Shown here: positions 1 to 7,454 of the stretch, piece after piece
How the letters are laid out: the number at the start of each line of letters is the position of its first letter
Numbering within the stretch: the first letter of the stretch is position 1
DNA from: Candidatus Methanoplasma porotermitis
Lineage (GTDB): Archaea; Thermoplasmatota; Thermoplasmata; Methanomassiliicoccales; Methanomethylophilaceae
DNA: 32,335 bases
Assembly (NCBI GenBank): GCA_031290095.1
Contig: JAITOF010000011.1
Coordinates: 1 to 32,335, forward strand
Reading direction: 5' to 3'
The notes under the pieces: model-generated
Database searches by the model: none
The model's input: the letters and a program-made list of their open reading frames with translations, nothing else
What the model was told of the DNA's origin: nothing
Made by a program: the position numbers and the translations under genes

Positions 1-219
1 TCCGCGCCGTCCGCCTCCTCGCCGGCAGGCTCCGGCAACAGCGACGGCAGCGGCTCCGGCTCTGGAAGCGGGAGCGACGGCGCGAACGACGGCGCAGGCG
101 ACTCTCGCGACGCGGGCGGCGACGACGACGGCGTGTCCGTCGCCGTCATCCTGGCCGTGGTCGTGATAGCCATAGCCGTCGGCTCCGCCGTCCTGTGGGT
201 CGTGCTCGGGCGCCGCTGA
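1..219 (+). CDS. C-terminal end of a BspA-like surface protein (5' truncated by window)
   Basis: Reading frame 1 is open from the first base to a TGA at 217-219 and gives 72 residues. They form a Gly/Ser/Asp-rich linker, then a hydrophobic helix (VSVAVILAVVVIAIAVG and onward), then a short GRR tail. This is a cell-surface stalk plus membrane anchor with the positive residues inside. The segment is nearly identical to the end of the complete gene at 827-2494, apart from a few linker codons, so the two genes are tandem paralogues. The missing N-terminal part probably carried leucine-rich repeats, but that lies outside the window and is inferred only from the paralogue. Confidence 0.85.
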   Translation, partial: SAPSASSPAGSGNSDGSGSGSGSGSDGANDGAGDSRDAGGDDDGVSVAVILAVVVIAIAVGSAVLWVVLGRR

Positions 220-513
220 CCAGGCGGCCGAGCCGGAAACTCTTTTCAAACCTCTTCCGAACCCTCTTCCCCAAACGTATTCGAAGCATGGACCAAACAT
301 TGCCGGCCGCAAGTCGCGGCGCCTTGCCCCCACAAGTGCGCGCTCGCCCGTTGCGTGCCGGCAGTGACCTCTTCTCCGACGGCGCGTCGTCATGCAAGCT
401 TCGTTCTACGTGCGACATCGGGGCCGTCGCATGCCGATCGGACGACGGCGTTCGACGAGGGTTACGCGTCACCTTCACCTCGCCCCGCTCACACCCCTCC
501 CACGAAACACGCA
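1..513 (+). repeat. Long direct repeat, copy 1 (gene 3' end plus downstream non-coding DNA)
   Basis: By eye this aligns with 2303-2780. The similarity starts in the linker codons, runs through the transmembrane anchor and the stop codon, and continues for about 290 bases of non-coding DNA with scattered substitutions and short indels. It ends near the shared CACGAAACACGCA. Confidence 0.85.
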
Positions 514-826
514 AAGTGCGATAGAACCTTCGGGAAAGCGCAGTTCGTACAGACGCGTTAAATATGGATGACCGCCCTAGCCAAGGTGCCTGCATGCACG
601 CATGAGCGTCGGCGCGGCGCAGGAATGCGCCTGTGCAAGGACGTCCTGTGTGCAACGGGAGGAAACACGATCATGACATCATCACGAGGGGGGGGGGGGG
701 GAGGCAGCGAGGCCCCGGCGCCCTGTCGCACCTCGCGCCCGCGCTGGGCGCGGCAGAGGGAGCATCGTTCGAACTTTTGAATTGCGCCTTCCGCCCGTGC
801 GGGAGTGTTCATATGGGCGTGGGCGC
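220..826. other. Intergenic region upstream of the surface-protein gene
   Basis: Positions 220-513 belong to the conserved downstream block shared with 2495-2780. After it comes a TATA-like stretch GTTAAATATGG around 558-568, whose expected start point has no convincing gene. Next is the G14 homopolymer at 688-701 and then ordinary GC-rich sequence up to the ATG at 827. The short ORFs here look like by-products of GC-rich composition. Minus-strand ORFs in both copies of the conserved block share a residue string, but this is expected from DNA homology alone. Confidence 0.6.
688..701 (+). repeat. Homopolymeric G tract, 14 residues
   Basis: Fourteen consecutive G residues lie about 125 bases before the start codon of the BspA-like gene. 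Tracts of this length are prone to slippage, and its position upstream of a surface protein gene suggests possible phase-variable expression. Confidence 0.9.
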
Positions 827-2494
827 ATGAGGGCGAGTGCGTGCGCGACCGTCCTGGCCGTCTTGGCTTTGGCCGTCGCGGGCGCGTTCCTCGCGTCCGA
901 CGGGAGCTCGCCCTACGTCGACGCGACAGACATCGACGACCGCGTCGAAGGAGGCATCGTCTGGAGCCTGCACGGAGGTGTCCTCACGCTGAGCCCGATC
1001 GCCGACAGCGCGACCATGAACCACTACGCGTACGGCGCTGCGCCGTGGTACGAATACAGATCAGAGATTACCTCCGCCACCATAGGACCCGGCATAAAGA
1101 ACATAGGAGACTGGGCGTTCTACAACTGCAACTACCTCTCCTCCGTCTCCATCCCCGGCAGCGTGACGGCCATAGGCATCGGGGCGTTCTCTCAGACATC
1201 CCTCTCCTCCGTCTCCATCCCCGGAAGCGTGATGTCCATAAGCGGATGGGCGTTCTACAACTGCCACTACCTCTCCTCCGTCTCCATCCCCGGCAGCGTG
1301 ACGGCCATAGGCACCGGGGCGTTCGGCTACTGCGTCGCCCTCTCCTCCGTCGTCATCTCCCAAGGCGTGACTGCCATAGGCGAAGGGGCGTTCTCCTACT
1401 GCCGCTCCCTCTCCTCCGTCTCCATCCCCGGCAGTGTGACGGCCATAGGCATCGGGGCGTTCGCGTACTGTTCCGGCCTGACCTCGGCGACAGTGATGGG
1501 TTCCAACGTCTCCTGGAACGACAGCAACGTGTTCCAAGGCTCCTCCTCGCTCGCCGCCATATCGATACACAACCCCCACGCCTTGGACAACGTGCCGTCA
1601 GGCACCCTGTACCACATCTCGTACTCCCCGTCTCCCGGCATGATAGTCGTGTACTACAACACGGCCCAGCCCCTCTATGCGACGCAGACGGCGGGTGCCG
1701 TGACCCTATCCGGGTTCGACTATGCGGTGAAGATAGGCACGTCGGCGTGGGACGACGGAGTCGCGACGGTCCTAAGCGGCGAGTCGTTCGCCGCCGCGGA
1801 CCTCGGGGCCGGCAGAACCGCGTACGCCTCGCTGGTGTCGCATACTGTGGCCGCGTCGGCGGACTTCAACGGGGCCATAACCCCGTCCGGCGACGTCCTC
1901 GTGGCGGAAGGCGGGGACCTGACGTTCGCGTTCTCCGCGAACGCGGGCTACGCCATTAAGAGCGTGAGCATAAACGGCTCCAAGACCTCGGACGAGGCCT
2001 TGGCCGCCCTCGCGGCGGGGGCGCACACGTTCGAGGACGTGCAGGAGGACGGCTACACCATAGCCGTGGAGACGACCCGCCTGCAGTTCTCCGTGACGGC
2101 GTCGGCGGACTCGAACTCGGCGATAACCCCGGCAGGATCCGTGGGCGTCGCTAGAGGGGCGAGCGCCTCGTTCACGTTCTCGGCGAGCGCGGGCTACGCC
2201 ATATCAGACGTGGTCGTGGACGGGGCGAGCGTCCCGTCCGCCGCCGCGGCGGGCAAGTACACGTTCTCCGGCGTGGACTCTAACCACACGATAAGCGTGA
2301 AGTCCGCGCCGTCCGCCTCCTCGCCGGCAGGCTCCGGCAGCGGGTCCGGGTCCGGCGACGGCGCGAGCGACTCTCGCGACGCGGGCGGCGGCGGCGACGA
2401 CGACGGCGTGTCCGTCGCCGTCATCCTGGCCGTGGTCGTGATAGCCATAGCCGTCGGCTCCGCCGTCCTGTGGGTCGTGCTCGGGCGCCGCTGA
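827..2494 (+). CDS. BspA-like leucine-rich-repeat surface protein with C-terminal membrane anchor
   Basis: The protein is 555 aa from ATG 827. An in-frame TTG at 782 is possible, but starting at 827 puts a signal peptide (MRASACATVLAVLALAVAGA) at the N-terminus. Residues 80-225 hold about six BspA-type LRR_5 repeats of roughly 23 aa with the pattern SSVSIPGSVTAIGxGAF. Residues about 335-505 hold two beta-rich modules of the bacterial-repeat type, each with ITPxGxVxVxxGxxxxFxFSAxxGY. A Gly/Ser/Asp linker and a transmembrane helix at about 528-552 followed by GRR end the protein. It should be exported and membrane-anchored. BspA-type repeats in gut microbes are associated with adhesion to host or to other cells; the ligand is unknown. 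The 3' end is duplicated from the gene ending at 219. Confidence 0.88.
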   Translation: MRASACATVLAVLALAVAGAFLASDGSSPYVDATDIDDRVEGGIVWSLHGGVLTLSPIADSATMNHYAYGAAPWYEYRSEITSATIGPGIKNIGDWAFYNCNYLSSVSIPGSVTAIGIGAFSQTSLSSVSIPGSVMSISGWAFYNCHYLSSVSIPGSVTAIGTGAFGYCVALSSVVISQGVTAIGEGAFSYCRSLSSVSIPGSVTAIGIGAFAYCSGLTSATVMGSNVSWNDSNVFQGSSSLAAISIHNPHALDNVPSGTLYHISYSPSPGMIVVYYNTAQPLYATQTAGAVTLSGFDYAVKIGTSAWDDGVATVLSGESFAAADLGAGRTAYASLVSHTVAASADFNGAITPSGDVLVAEGGDLTFAFSANAGYAIKSVSINGSKTSDEALAALAAGAHTFEDVQEDGYTIAVETTRLQFSVTASADSNSAITPAGSVGVARGASASFTFSASAGYAISDVVVDGASVPSAAAAGKYTFSGVDSNHTISVKSAPSASSPAGSGSGSGSGDGASDSRDAGGGGDDDGVSVAVILAVVVIAIAVGSAVLWVVLGRR

Positions 2495-2780
2495 CCCGGC
2501 GGCCGAGCTGGAAACTCATTCCAAACCTCTTCCCCAAACCTCTTCGAAGCATGGACCAAACATTGCCGGCCGCGGGACGCGGCGCCTTGCCCCCACACGG
2601 CGCACGCTCTTCCGCCTGCGACGCCGGCAGTGACCTCTTCTCCGACGGCGCGTCGTCATGCAAGCTTCGTTCTACGCGCGACTGTCTGGGCCGTCGCTTG
2701 CCGATCGGGCGACGGCGTTCGACGAGGGTTACGCGTCGCCTTCACCTCGTCCCGCTCACACCCCTCCCACGAAACACGCA
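2303..2780 (+). repeat. Long direct repeat, copy 2
   Basis: This is the partner of 1-513. It covers the last 190 coding bases of the BspA-like gene and about 286 bases downstream. Conservation continues past the stop codon, including GGACCAAACATTGCCGGCCG and GTCATGCAAGCTTCGTTCTA, so the duplication unit is larger than the gene, or the 3' flank is itself under selection. Confidence 0.85.
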
Positions 2781-2856
2781 GAATTCCGAAAAGAACGGGG
2801 AAACACGGCTCCGAAGGACGGCATGATTAATATCTATCGGAACCAGTACGCCTGAC
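2495..2856. other. Intergenic region between surface protein and tRNA-Leu
   Basis: The first 286 bases are the conserved 3' flank shared with 220-513. The remaining 76 bases lead into the tRNA and include an AT-rich patch (GATTAATATCTATCGG, about 2824-2839) that could carry the tRNA promoter. No protein-coding gene is supported. Confidence 0.6.
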
Positions 2857-2956
2857 GCAGAGGTGGCCGAGTCGGTCAAAGGCGCAGGACTTAAGACTCC
2901 GAAGGGAAGAAATTCTGTCCCGCAGGGGTTCAGGGGTTCGAATCCCCTCCTCTGCA
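2857..2956 (+). tRNA. tRNA-Leu(TAA) with a predicted 16-nt intron; CCA encoded at 2957-2959
   Basis: Acceptor strands GCAGAGG (2857-2863) and CCTCTGC (2949-2955) pair fully, followed by discriminator A2956 and genomic CCA. The D-stem is GCC/GGC (2866-2868 and 2881-2883). The T-arm is AGGGG-TTCGAAT-CCCCT. The long variable arm with a CCC/GGG stem marks a class II tRNA. The 5' anticodon stem CAGGA (2885-2889) does not pair with the bases right after a 7-nt loop, but it does pair with TTCTG at 2913-2917. This places a short intron at about 2896-2911, after position 37, the usual archaeal site. The anticodon is TAA at 2892-2894. The mature length would be 84 nt. Confidence 0.9.
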
Positions 2957-3011
2957 CCAGTCACCTTGGCCGCACATCAATGGCAAGCCTTTGAACACGA
3001 GCTGATAACAA

Positions 3012-4517
3012 ATGACGCCTGAACACCTGAGACAACTGCTCGCCAAAGGCGAAGGATTGACGATCGAATACAAAGAATGCATGAACGAGCTCAACAACAG
3101 CGTATGGGAAACAGTCTGCTCGTTCTCCAACCGCTATGGCGGGCACATCGTCATCGGCGCAGATGACGACGGCACGGTATTGGGTGTGAACCGCAAAGCG
3201 GCGCCGTCGATGAAGAAGAACTTTGTCAACATGCTGAACAATCCGCAGAAGATATCCCCGTCGCTGTTCCTCAGCCTTGAAGAGGTCGAGGTGGACGACA
3301 GGTTGCTTCTGTATGTCTACGTCCCCGTCAGCGCGCAGGTCGAGCTATGTTCCGGTAAGATATACGATCGCATCGAAGATGCCGACATCGACGTCACCAA
3401 ATCGACGGATTTGTCGGCGCAACTGTTCGGACGCAAAGCAACGGCATATACCGAGCGCGAGATATTCCCATACGTCACCGAGAACGAGTTGCGTCTTGAC
3501 CTTGTGGAGCGGGCGCAGAAGATGGCCGTCGCGTTGAACGCCGACCACCCTTGGAAAGGCATGGCGCCAATGGAGCTGCTCCGCAGCTCGGGGCTTTATG
3601 AGGATGACTGGAGAACAGGCAAGAAAGGGTTCAATCTCGCCGCTGTGCTGCTCTTCGGGCGAGACGACGTGATACGATCATGCGCGCCAGGCTACCTGAC
3701 AGATGCCCTGCTTCGCGTCAAGGATGTTGACCGCTACGATGACCGCTTGCTCGTGGGCACGAACCTGATAGAGGCTTACGACCAACTGATCGATTTCATC
3801 TCAAAGCATACGCTAGACAAGTTTTTCCTCGTAGAAAACCATCGTGTGAGCGTCCGCTCGTGGATTGCACGCGAGGTGGTGAGCAACATATTGGTCCATC
3901 GCGAGTTCTCAAAGGGATTCATGGCGAAGCTCGTCATAGAAAAGGACAGGCTCTACGCCGAGAACTGGAACCGTTCGAACCGCCATGGGCGCATTGACCC
4001 TGACAACTTCACGCCCGACGCGAAGAACCCGCTCTTGGCATGGTTCTTCGTCAACATTGGCCGGGCGGACTGGATGGGATCCGGCATTCGCAACCTTTAC
4101 AAGTACACAAAGATCTACTCGGGCGGCGAGCCTGAGCTGATAGAGGGCGACATTTTCAAGACGATAATCCCGCTCGCAAAAACATCTACGCCAAGTGGCG
4201 ATGATGTTGGCGTAGATAATGGCGTAGATAATGGCGTAGATAATTTGGATGATGGCTATGTACAAAATGGCGATGATGTTGGCGTAGATAATGGCTATGA
4301 TGTTGGCATCGAAATCAACATCGCTAAAATCATAAACGCCATTTTGACAGAGCCGAAAGCCACACAAATCAGAATTGCAGAAGTCACCGGCTTATCAATA
4401 CGCACCGTGTCGAGAGAGATCAAGAGTCTGCGCGATTCGGGCGCATTGCATCGCATAGGCTCCGACAGAAAAGGCCGTTGGGAGATAGTCAAAAGGCGAC
4501 GCGATGACGAAGATTGA
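3012..4517 (+). CDS. AlbA_2 (Schlafen-type) / HATPase / winged-helix putative regulator
   Basis: The protein is 501 aa. Residues about 10-125 match the AlbA_2 divergent DNA-binding domain, with IEYKE and the GGHIVIGADDDGTVLGV core. Residues about 280-390 resemble the RecG-C/HATPase_c_4 module, with REVVSNILVHREF and GRIDPDNF followed by GSGIRNL. A linker rich in GVDN repeats (about 400-435) joins these to a C-terminal winged helix with RIAEVTGLSIRTVSREI. The family is usually annotated as a transcriptional regulator or ATP-dependent helicase-like protein, and its molecular role is poorly defined. The gene starts 52 bases after the tRNA CCA and is paralogous to the gene at 4656. It has no obvious Shine-Dalgarno site. 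The organisation suggests an accessory cargo gene inserted beside a tRNA. Confidence 0.85.
   Translation: MTPEHLRQLLAKGEGLTIEYKECMNELNNSVWETVCSFSNRYGGHIVIGADDDGTVLGVNRKAAPSMKKNFVNMLNNPQKISPSLFLSLEEVEVDDRLLLYVYVPVSAQVELCSGKIYDRIEDADIDVTKSTDLSAQLFGRKATAYTEREIFPYVTENELRLDLVERAQKMAVALNADHPWKGMAPMELLRSSGLYEDDWRTGKKGFNLAAVLLFGRDDVIRSCAPGYLTDALLRVKDVDRYDDRLLVGTNLIEAYDQLIDFISKHTLDKFFLVENHRVSVRSWIAREVVSNILVHREFSKGFMAKLVIEKDRLYAENWNRSNRHGRIDPDNFTPDAKNPLLAWFFVNIGRADWMGSGIRNLYKYTKIYSGGEPELIEGDIFKTIIPLAKTSTPSGDDVGVDNGVDNGVDNLDDGYVQNGDDVGVDNGYDVGIEINIAKIINAILTEPKATQIRIAEVTGLSIRTVSREIKSLRDSGALHRIGSDRKGRWEIVKRRRDDED
4209..4244 (+). repeat. 12-bp tandem repeat, three exact units, inside a coding linker
   Basis: Three exact copies of GGCGTAGATAAT encode GVDN repeats in the linker before the winged-helix domain. 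Partial copies recur at about 4279-4292. The unit is a multiple of three, so slippage would change linker length without a frameshift. Confidence 0.92.
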
Positions 4518-4530
4518 TTACATAGAACCT

Positions 4531-4620
4531 GCATGTAGGCAGACAGAGAACACTGGCGCAGGACTCAGGGCCCAAGGGGACAAATCCTTCCCGCATGGGT
4601 TCGAATCCCCTCCCTATGCA
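4531..4620 (+). pseudogene. Decayed tRNA-Leu (CAG-type anticodon)
   Basis: The 3' half is clearly tRNA-like: GGGTTCGAATCCCC, then CCTATGC and A4620. Further upstream GCGCAGGACTCAGG resembles a leucine tRNA anticodon arm with anticodon CAG, and TCCTT could be its 3' stem after an intron-like insert. The 5' acceptor would be GCATGTAGG, with two extra bases against CCTATGC. The D-arm is not recognisable, the variable arm is shortened and the T-stem has a mismatch. The acceptor sequence differs from the tRNA at 2857, so it derives from another leucine isoacceptor and is not a simple copy of that gene. Confidence 0.65.
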
Positions 4621-4655
4621 TCACAAGACATGGCTGTTAACTGGAAGACGAGGAC

Positions 4656-6059
4656 ATGATATTCGGGCAAGAATCTGAAACGCTGGCATTCAAAAAAACC
4701 ACAGGCGAGGCAAAGGAGGCGGTCGTCGATGTCGTAGCCATCCTGAACAAGCACAATCGCGGCGAGGCATACTTCGGCATAAGAAACGACGGCCAAGTGC
4801 TTGGACAGGCAGTATCTGAATCCACGCTTCGAGACGTGAGCCGAGCGATGACCGACAACATAAAGCCGCAGATCTACCCAACTATCGGGACAGTGAGCAT
4901 CGACAACAAAAAGTGCGTTCGCGTTCAATTCGAGGGCGAGAACGTTCCATACTTCGCATACGGCAAAGCCTACATCCGCGTTGCCGACGAGTGCAAGCAA
5001 TTGTCCCCGGCAGAGCTTGAGTGCTACTTCAAGAAGAAGCAGGGGCAAGTCTCGACATGGGACTCTGACGATTCTGGCAAGGCCGTCGAAGATGTCAACA
5101 CCAACTTTCTCCGCTCATACATGAAAAAGGCCAAGGAAAGCGGGAGGCTCGACTACACGTTCACGAACCGGGAAGACGTCCTCAGCCGCTTGGAGCTGCT
5201 CGAAGACGACAAGGTCGCCAATGCCGCCATAGCCATGTTCGGCAAGAGGCCGCAGACGGAGATACAGATGGCAATCTTCGCAACAAACGTGAAACACACC
5301 TTCATCGACATAGACAGGCAGAAGGGGACCATCTCTGACCTGGTGGATATCGGCGAGAAGTACATCAGGCGCAACATGAGGTGGCGCGTGGTAGTGGACG
5401 GCTCGCCGGAGCGCATGGAGATACCGGAAGTGCCTATCGTCGCCATGAGGGAGGCGCTTTTGAACTCCTACGTCCACAGGGACTTCCGCGTGTCTCTGAC
5501 GAACGAGATCGCCATCTACAGCGACCGCATCGAGATATACAACCCTGGCACATTTCCTGAAGGGTTCACGCCGGGGGACTTTATCGGAGGCTCGGGGAAA
5601 TCAGTCAGGCGCAACCCGTTGCTTGCACAGATCATGTATTACTCCAAGGACATCGAGAGCTTTGGCACAGGGTTGCAGAAAATCGCCAGGGAATGCGATG
5701 CGGCAGGCGTGCGTTACGGATTCGACCTTGGAAAACTCGGCTTCTCAGTCATATTCTACCGTTCAGACATTGCGCCTGCGGACATCAGCGCCGCAGAGAA
5801 TGGCACCGATAATGGCACCGATAATGGCACCGACGGCATCGCCGTCAATGTTGCGGCACGCCTCGTGCTTGACGCCATCAAAGCGGACAGTCAGATATCG
5901 GTAGATGAGATCATAGCGAAAGTTTCCAAGAGCAGAAGAACGGTGCTGAGGGCGATCGCCACGCTTAAAGATGTGGGGTTGCTGAGAAGGATCGGCTCCG
6001 AGAGGAGCGGAAGCTGGGAGACGGTCAAAGACGGCCGCGACGGCGACCGATCGCATTGA
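4656..6059 (+). CDS. AlbA_2 / HATPase / winged-helix putative regulator, paralogue
   Basis: The protein is 467 aa, with a GAGG ribosome-binding site just before ATG 4656. N-terminal AlbA_2 features are TLAFKKTTGEAKEAVVDVVA and GEAYFGIRNDGQVLGQAV. The middle and C-terminal part carries REALLNSYVHRDF and RIEIYNPGTFPEG, then FGTGLQKI, matching the HATPase_c_4 module. A GTDNGTDNGTD linker precedes a winged helix (VDEIIAKVSKSRRTVLRAI) ending in RRIGSERSGSWETVK, which is close to the end of the 3012 protein (RIGSDRKGRWEIVK). It begins 36 bases after the decayed tRNA-Leu, repeating the tRNA-plus-AlbA_2 arrangement. Function is inferred to be DNA- or RNA-binding regulation; the target is unknown. Confidence 0.85.
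   Translation: MIFGQESETLAFKKTTGEAKEAVVDVVAILNKHNRGEAYFGIRNDGQVLGQAVSESTLRDVSRAMTDNIKPQIYPTIGTVSIDNKKCVRVQFEGENVPYFAYGKAYIRVADECKQLSPAELECYFKKKQGQVSTWDSDDSGKAVEDVNTNFLRSYMKKAKESGRLDYTFTNREDVLSRLELLEDDKVANAAIAMFGKRPQTEIQMAIFATNVKHTFIDIDRQKGTISDLVDIGEKYIRRNMRWRVVVDGSPERMEIPEVPIVAMREALLNSYVHRDFRVSLTNEIAIYSDRIEIYNPGTFPEGFTPGDFIGGSGKSVRRNPLLAQIMYYSKDIESFGTGLQKIARECDAAGVRYGFDLGKLGFSVIFYRSDIAPADISAAENGTDNGTDNGTDGIAVNVAARLVLDAIKADSQISVDEIIAKVSKSRRTVLRAIATLKDVGLLRRIGSERSGSWETVKDGRDGDRSH
5799..5834 (+). repeat. 12-bp tandem repeat in the linker of the second AlbA_2 gene
   Basis: Three units of AATGGCACCGAT (the last ends in GAC) encode NGTD repeats. The DNA differs from the 4209-4244 array, yet the encoded hinge is similar in composition and position. 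Confidence 0.9.
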
Positions 6060-6125
6060 ACTTGTGCGGACCGTAAGAGATAACGCGAGCTTCCTGTCGG
6101 TCTTGGCGCTGGGCGCGTTCTCGCC

Positions 6126-7289
6126 TCATGAATTGGGCCGCCGGGACTGTTTCCTCACCCATAACTTCTTGAAATGGTCGTGGGAATAGTTCAACAGCTC
6201 CTTGTCCGTGAGGCAGACGGACGACGGGCCGACCCTGGCATAAAACTTCTCTTCCCTGCCTTCCCTGAGGAACACCGGCCGGTTGCTTTTCAGACACATC
6301 ACGCGGAGAACCAGCTTGCCGTCGATGTCTGCCATCCTGATGGAGATAAAATGGATGAACTCCTTGCCGATGCACTTGGTCACCAGGCTGGTGAGGTGCA
6401 GCTCCATGTCGTCGGGGCTGGAGAACTGTTCCGTGTCTGCGCCATCCACAGTGCCGTCGTTGCTCACCCCTATCAGCAAGTTTCCTCCTTCGCTGTTCAT
6501 GAACGCGACTATCGTCTTCAACACCACCATCTCCATGCGCGAGTCCTGTTCGCCGGTCTTGATGTTCGTGGAGAGCGTGGATTTGAACTCGACTGTCTCA
6601 CACTCGCCTAGGCTTACAATCTTCCAGATCTCCCTGTAGGCGATGTCCTTCGGGCTGTCGATCCACAGATTGTTGCTGTCGTATTCCATGATGATGAATT
6701 TGAACACGAGGGCGTCTGGGCCTATGTAGAACAGAAAACATAAGATTGCCGACGTGACGAACGTGATTATCAGCTCGCGCATAACCTTTGCGTACTCGGG
6801 CATCAAGGGATTCTGATATCCGTTTATGGTGTCGCCGAAGGAGAACAGCACATACTGGATGATCATTAACATGGAGAACAGCGACAGAGAACACACGAAC
6901 GACAGGAACAGCGAGAATATCGGCCTGTCGTTATCCGTGCCGGGTTTAGCGTTAAGGCTCACATACGCTAGAATCAGCCCGGATATTCCGATGACCAATC
7001 CTGCCAGCATCTCGATTATAATCTGGGCATAGGGGCTGTCCTTGAGGTCGATTATAGCGACGAAATATGCAATGATCCCCAGTGTCAGATATATCGACAG
7101 AGGGGGGATGCGTGCGGTGTCGCGATTGAATATGATTGCGGCGGTGGCGGAGAACAAGGCGGGAATGGTGGAGGCCGCCTCCACAAAATGACCGTATGCA
7201 AGAGTTATGAGGAAGACCGTGGCCGCAATCGCATCCGCGACGATGAACATCCCGTAAAGGACTTTGCTGATACGTCTTCCCGTGAACAC
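6126..7289 (-). CDS. Membrane-anchored AlbA_2 (Schlafen-type) domain protein
   Basis: The protein is 387 aa from GTG 7289; an internal Met14 (codon at 7250) is an alternative start. The first 200 residues contain about six hydrophobic helices, for example GMFIVADAIAATVFLITLAY, IIIEMLAGLVIGISGLILAY and ELIITFVTSAILCFLFYIG. A cytoplasmic AlbA_2 domain follows at roughly residues 225-375, with ETVEFKSTL, FMNSEGGNLLIGVSNDGTVDGAD and a late ARVGPSSVCLTDKEL. There is no HATPase or winged helix. Fusion of a polytopic membrane domain to AlbA_2 suggests a membrane-tethered nucleic-acid-binding or nuclease-like sensor, possibly in defence; this is inference. It is convergent with the gene ending at 6059. 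A run of 11 G lies about 26 bases upstream of its start. Confidence 0.8.
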   Translation of the reverse strand: MFTGRRISKVLYGMFIVADAIAATVFLITLAYGHFVEAASTIPALFSATAAIIFNRDTARIPPLSIYLTLGIIAYFVAIIDLKDSPYAQIIIEMLAGLVIGISGLILAYVSLNAKPGTDNDRPIFSLFLSFVCSLSLFSMLMIIQYVLFSFGDTINGYQNPLMPEYAKVMRELIITFVTSAILCFLFYIGPDALVFKFIIMEYDSNNLWIDSPKDIAYREIWKIVSLGECETVEFKSTLSTNIKTGEQDSRMEMVVLKTIVAFMNSEGGNLLIGVSNDGTVDGADTEQFSSPDDMELHLTSLVTKCIGKEFIHFISIRMADIDGKLVLRVMCLKSNRPVFLREGREEKFYARVGPSSVCLTDKELLNYSHDHFKKLWVRKQSRRPNS

Positions 7290-7314
7290 GTTATGTCTCT
7301 GTCTAATTAGAACT

Positions 7315-7325
7315 CCCCCCCCCCC
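7315..7325 (-). repeat. Homopolymeric tract, C11 on + strand (G11 on coding strand)
   Basis: Eleven consecutive residues lie just upstream of a TATA-like CTAATTAG (about 7303-7310), in the promoter region of the minus-strand membrane AlbA_2 gene. This is the second long poly-G tract in the window found just upstream of a membrane or surface protein gene. Confidence 0.9.
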
Positions 7326-7454
7326 TCCTCGATACGTTTGCCGGGAGTGTCTTTAATTTCGCCAGCCATTAGAACTGGTCTTTGTATGTGTTTTACATAT
7401 ATATTACGAGAGGTTTAAATAATATAATAAGGTCACAGTGGTGGAGTTATAGTT

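Noticed and set aside
146-655. Conserved minus-strand ORFs in both copies of the surface-gene flank (also 2421-2663)
   Set aside because: Their shared residues follow from DNA duplication. They run antisense through the transmembrane coding region and differ in frame upstream, so they are not good gene candidates.
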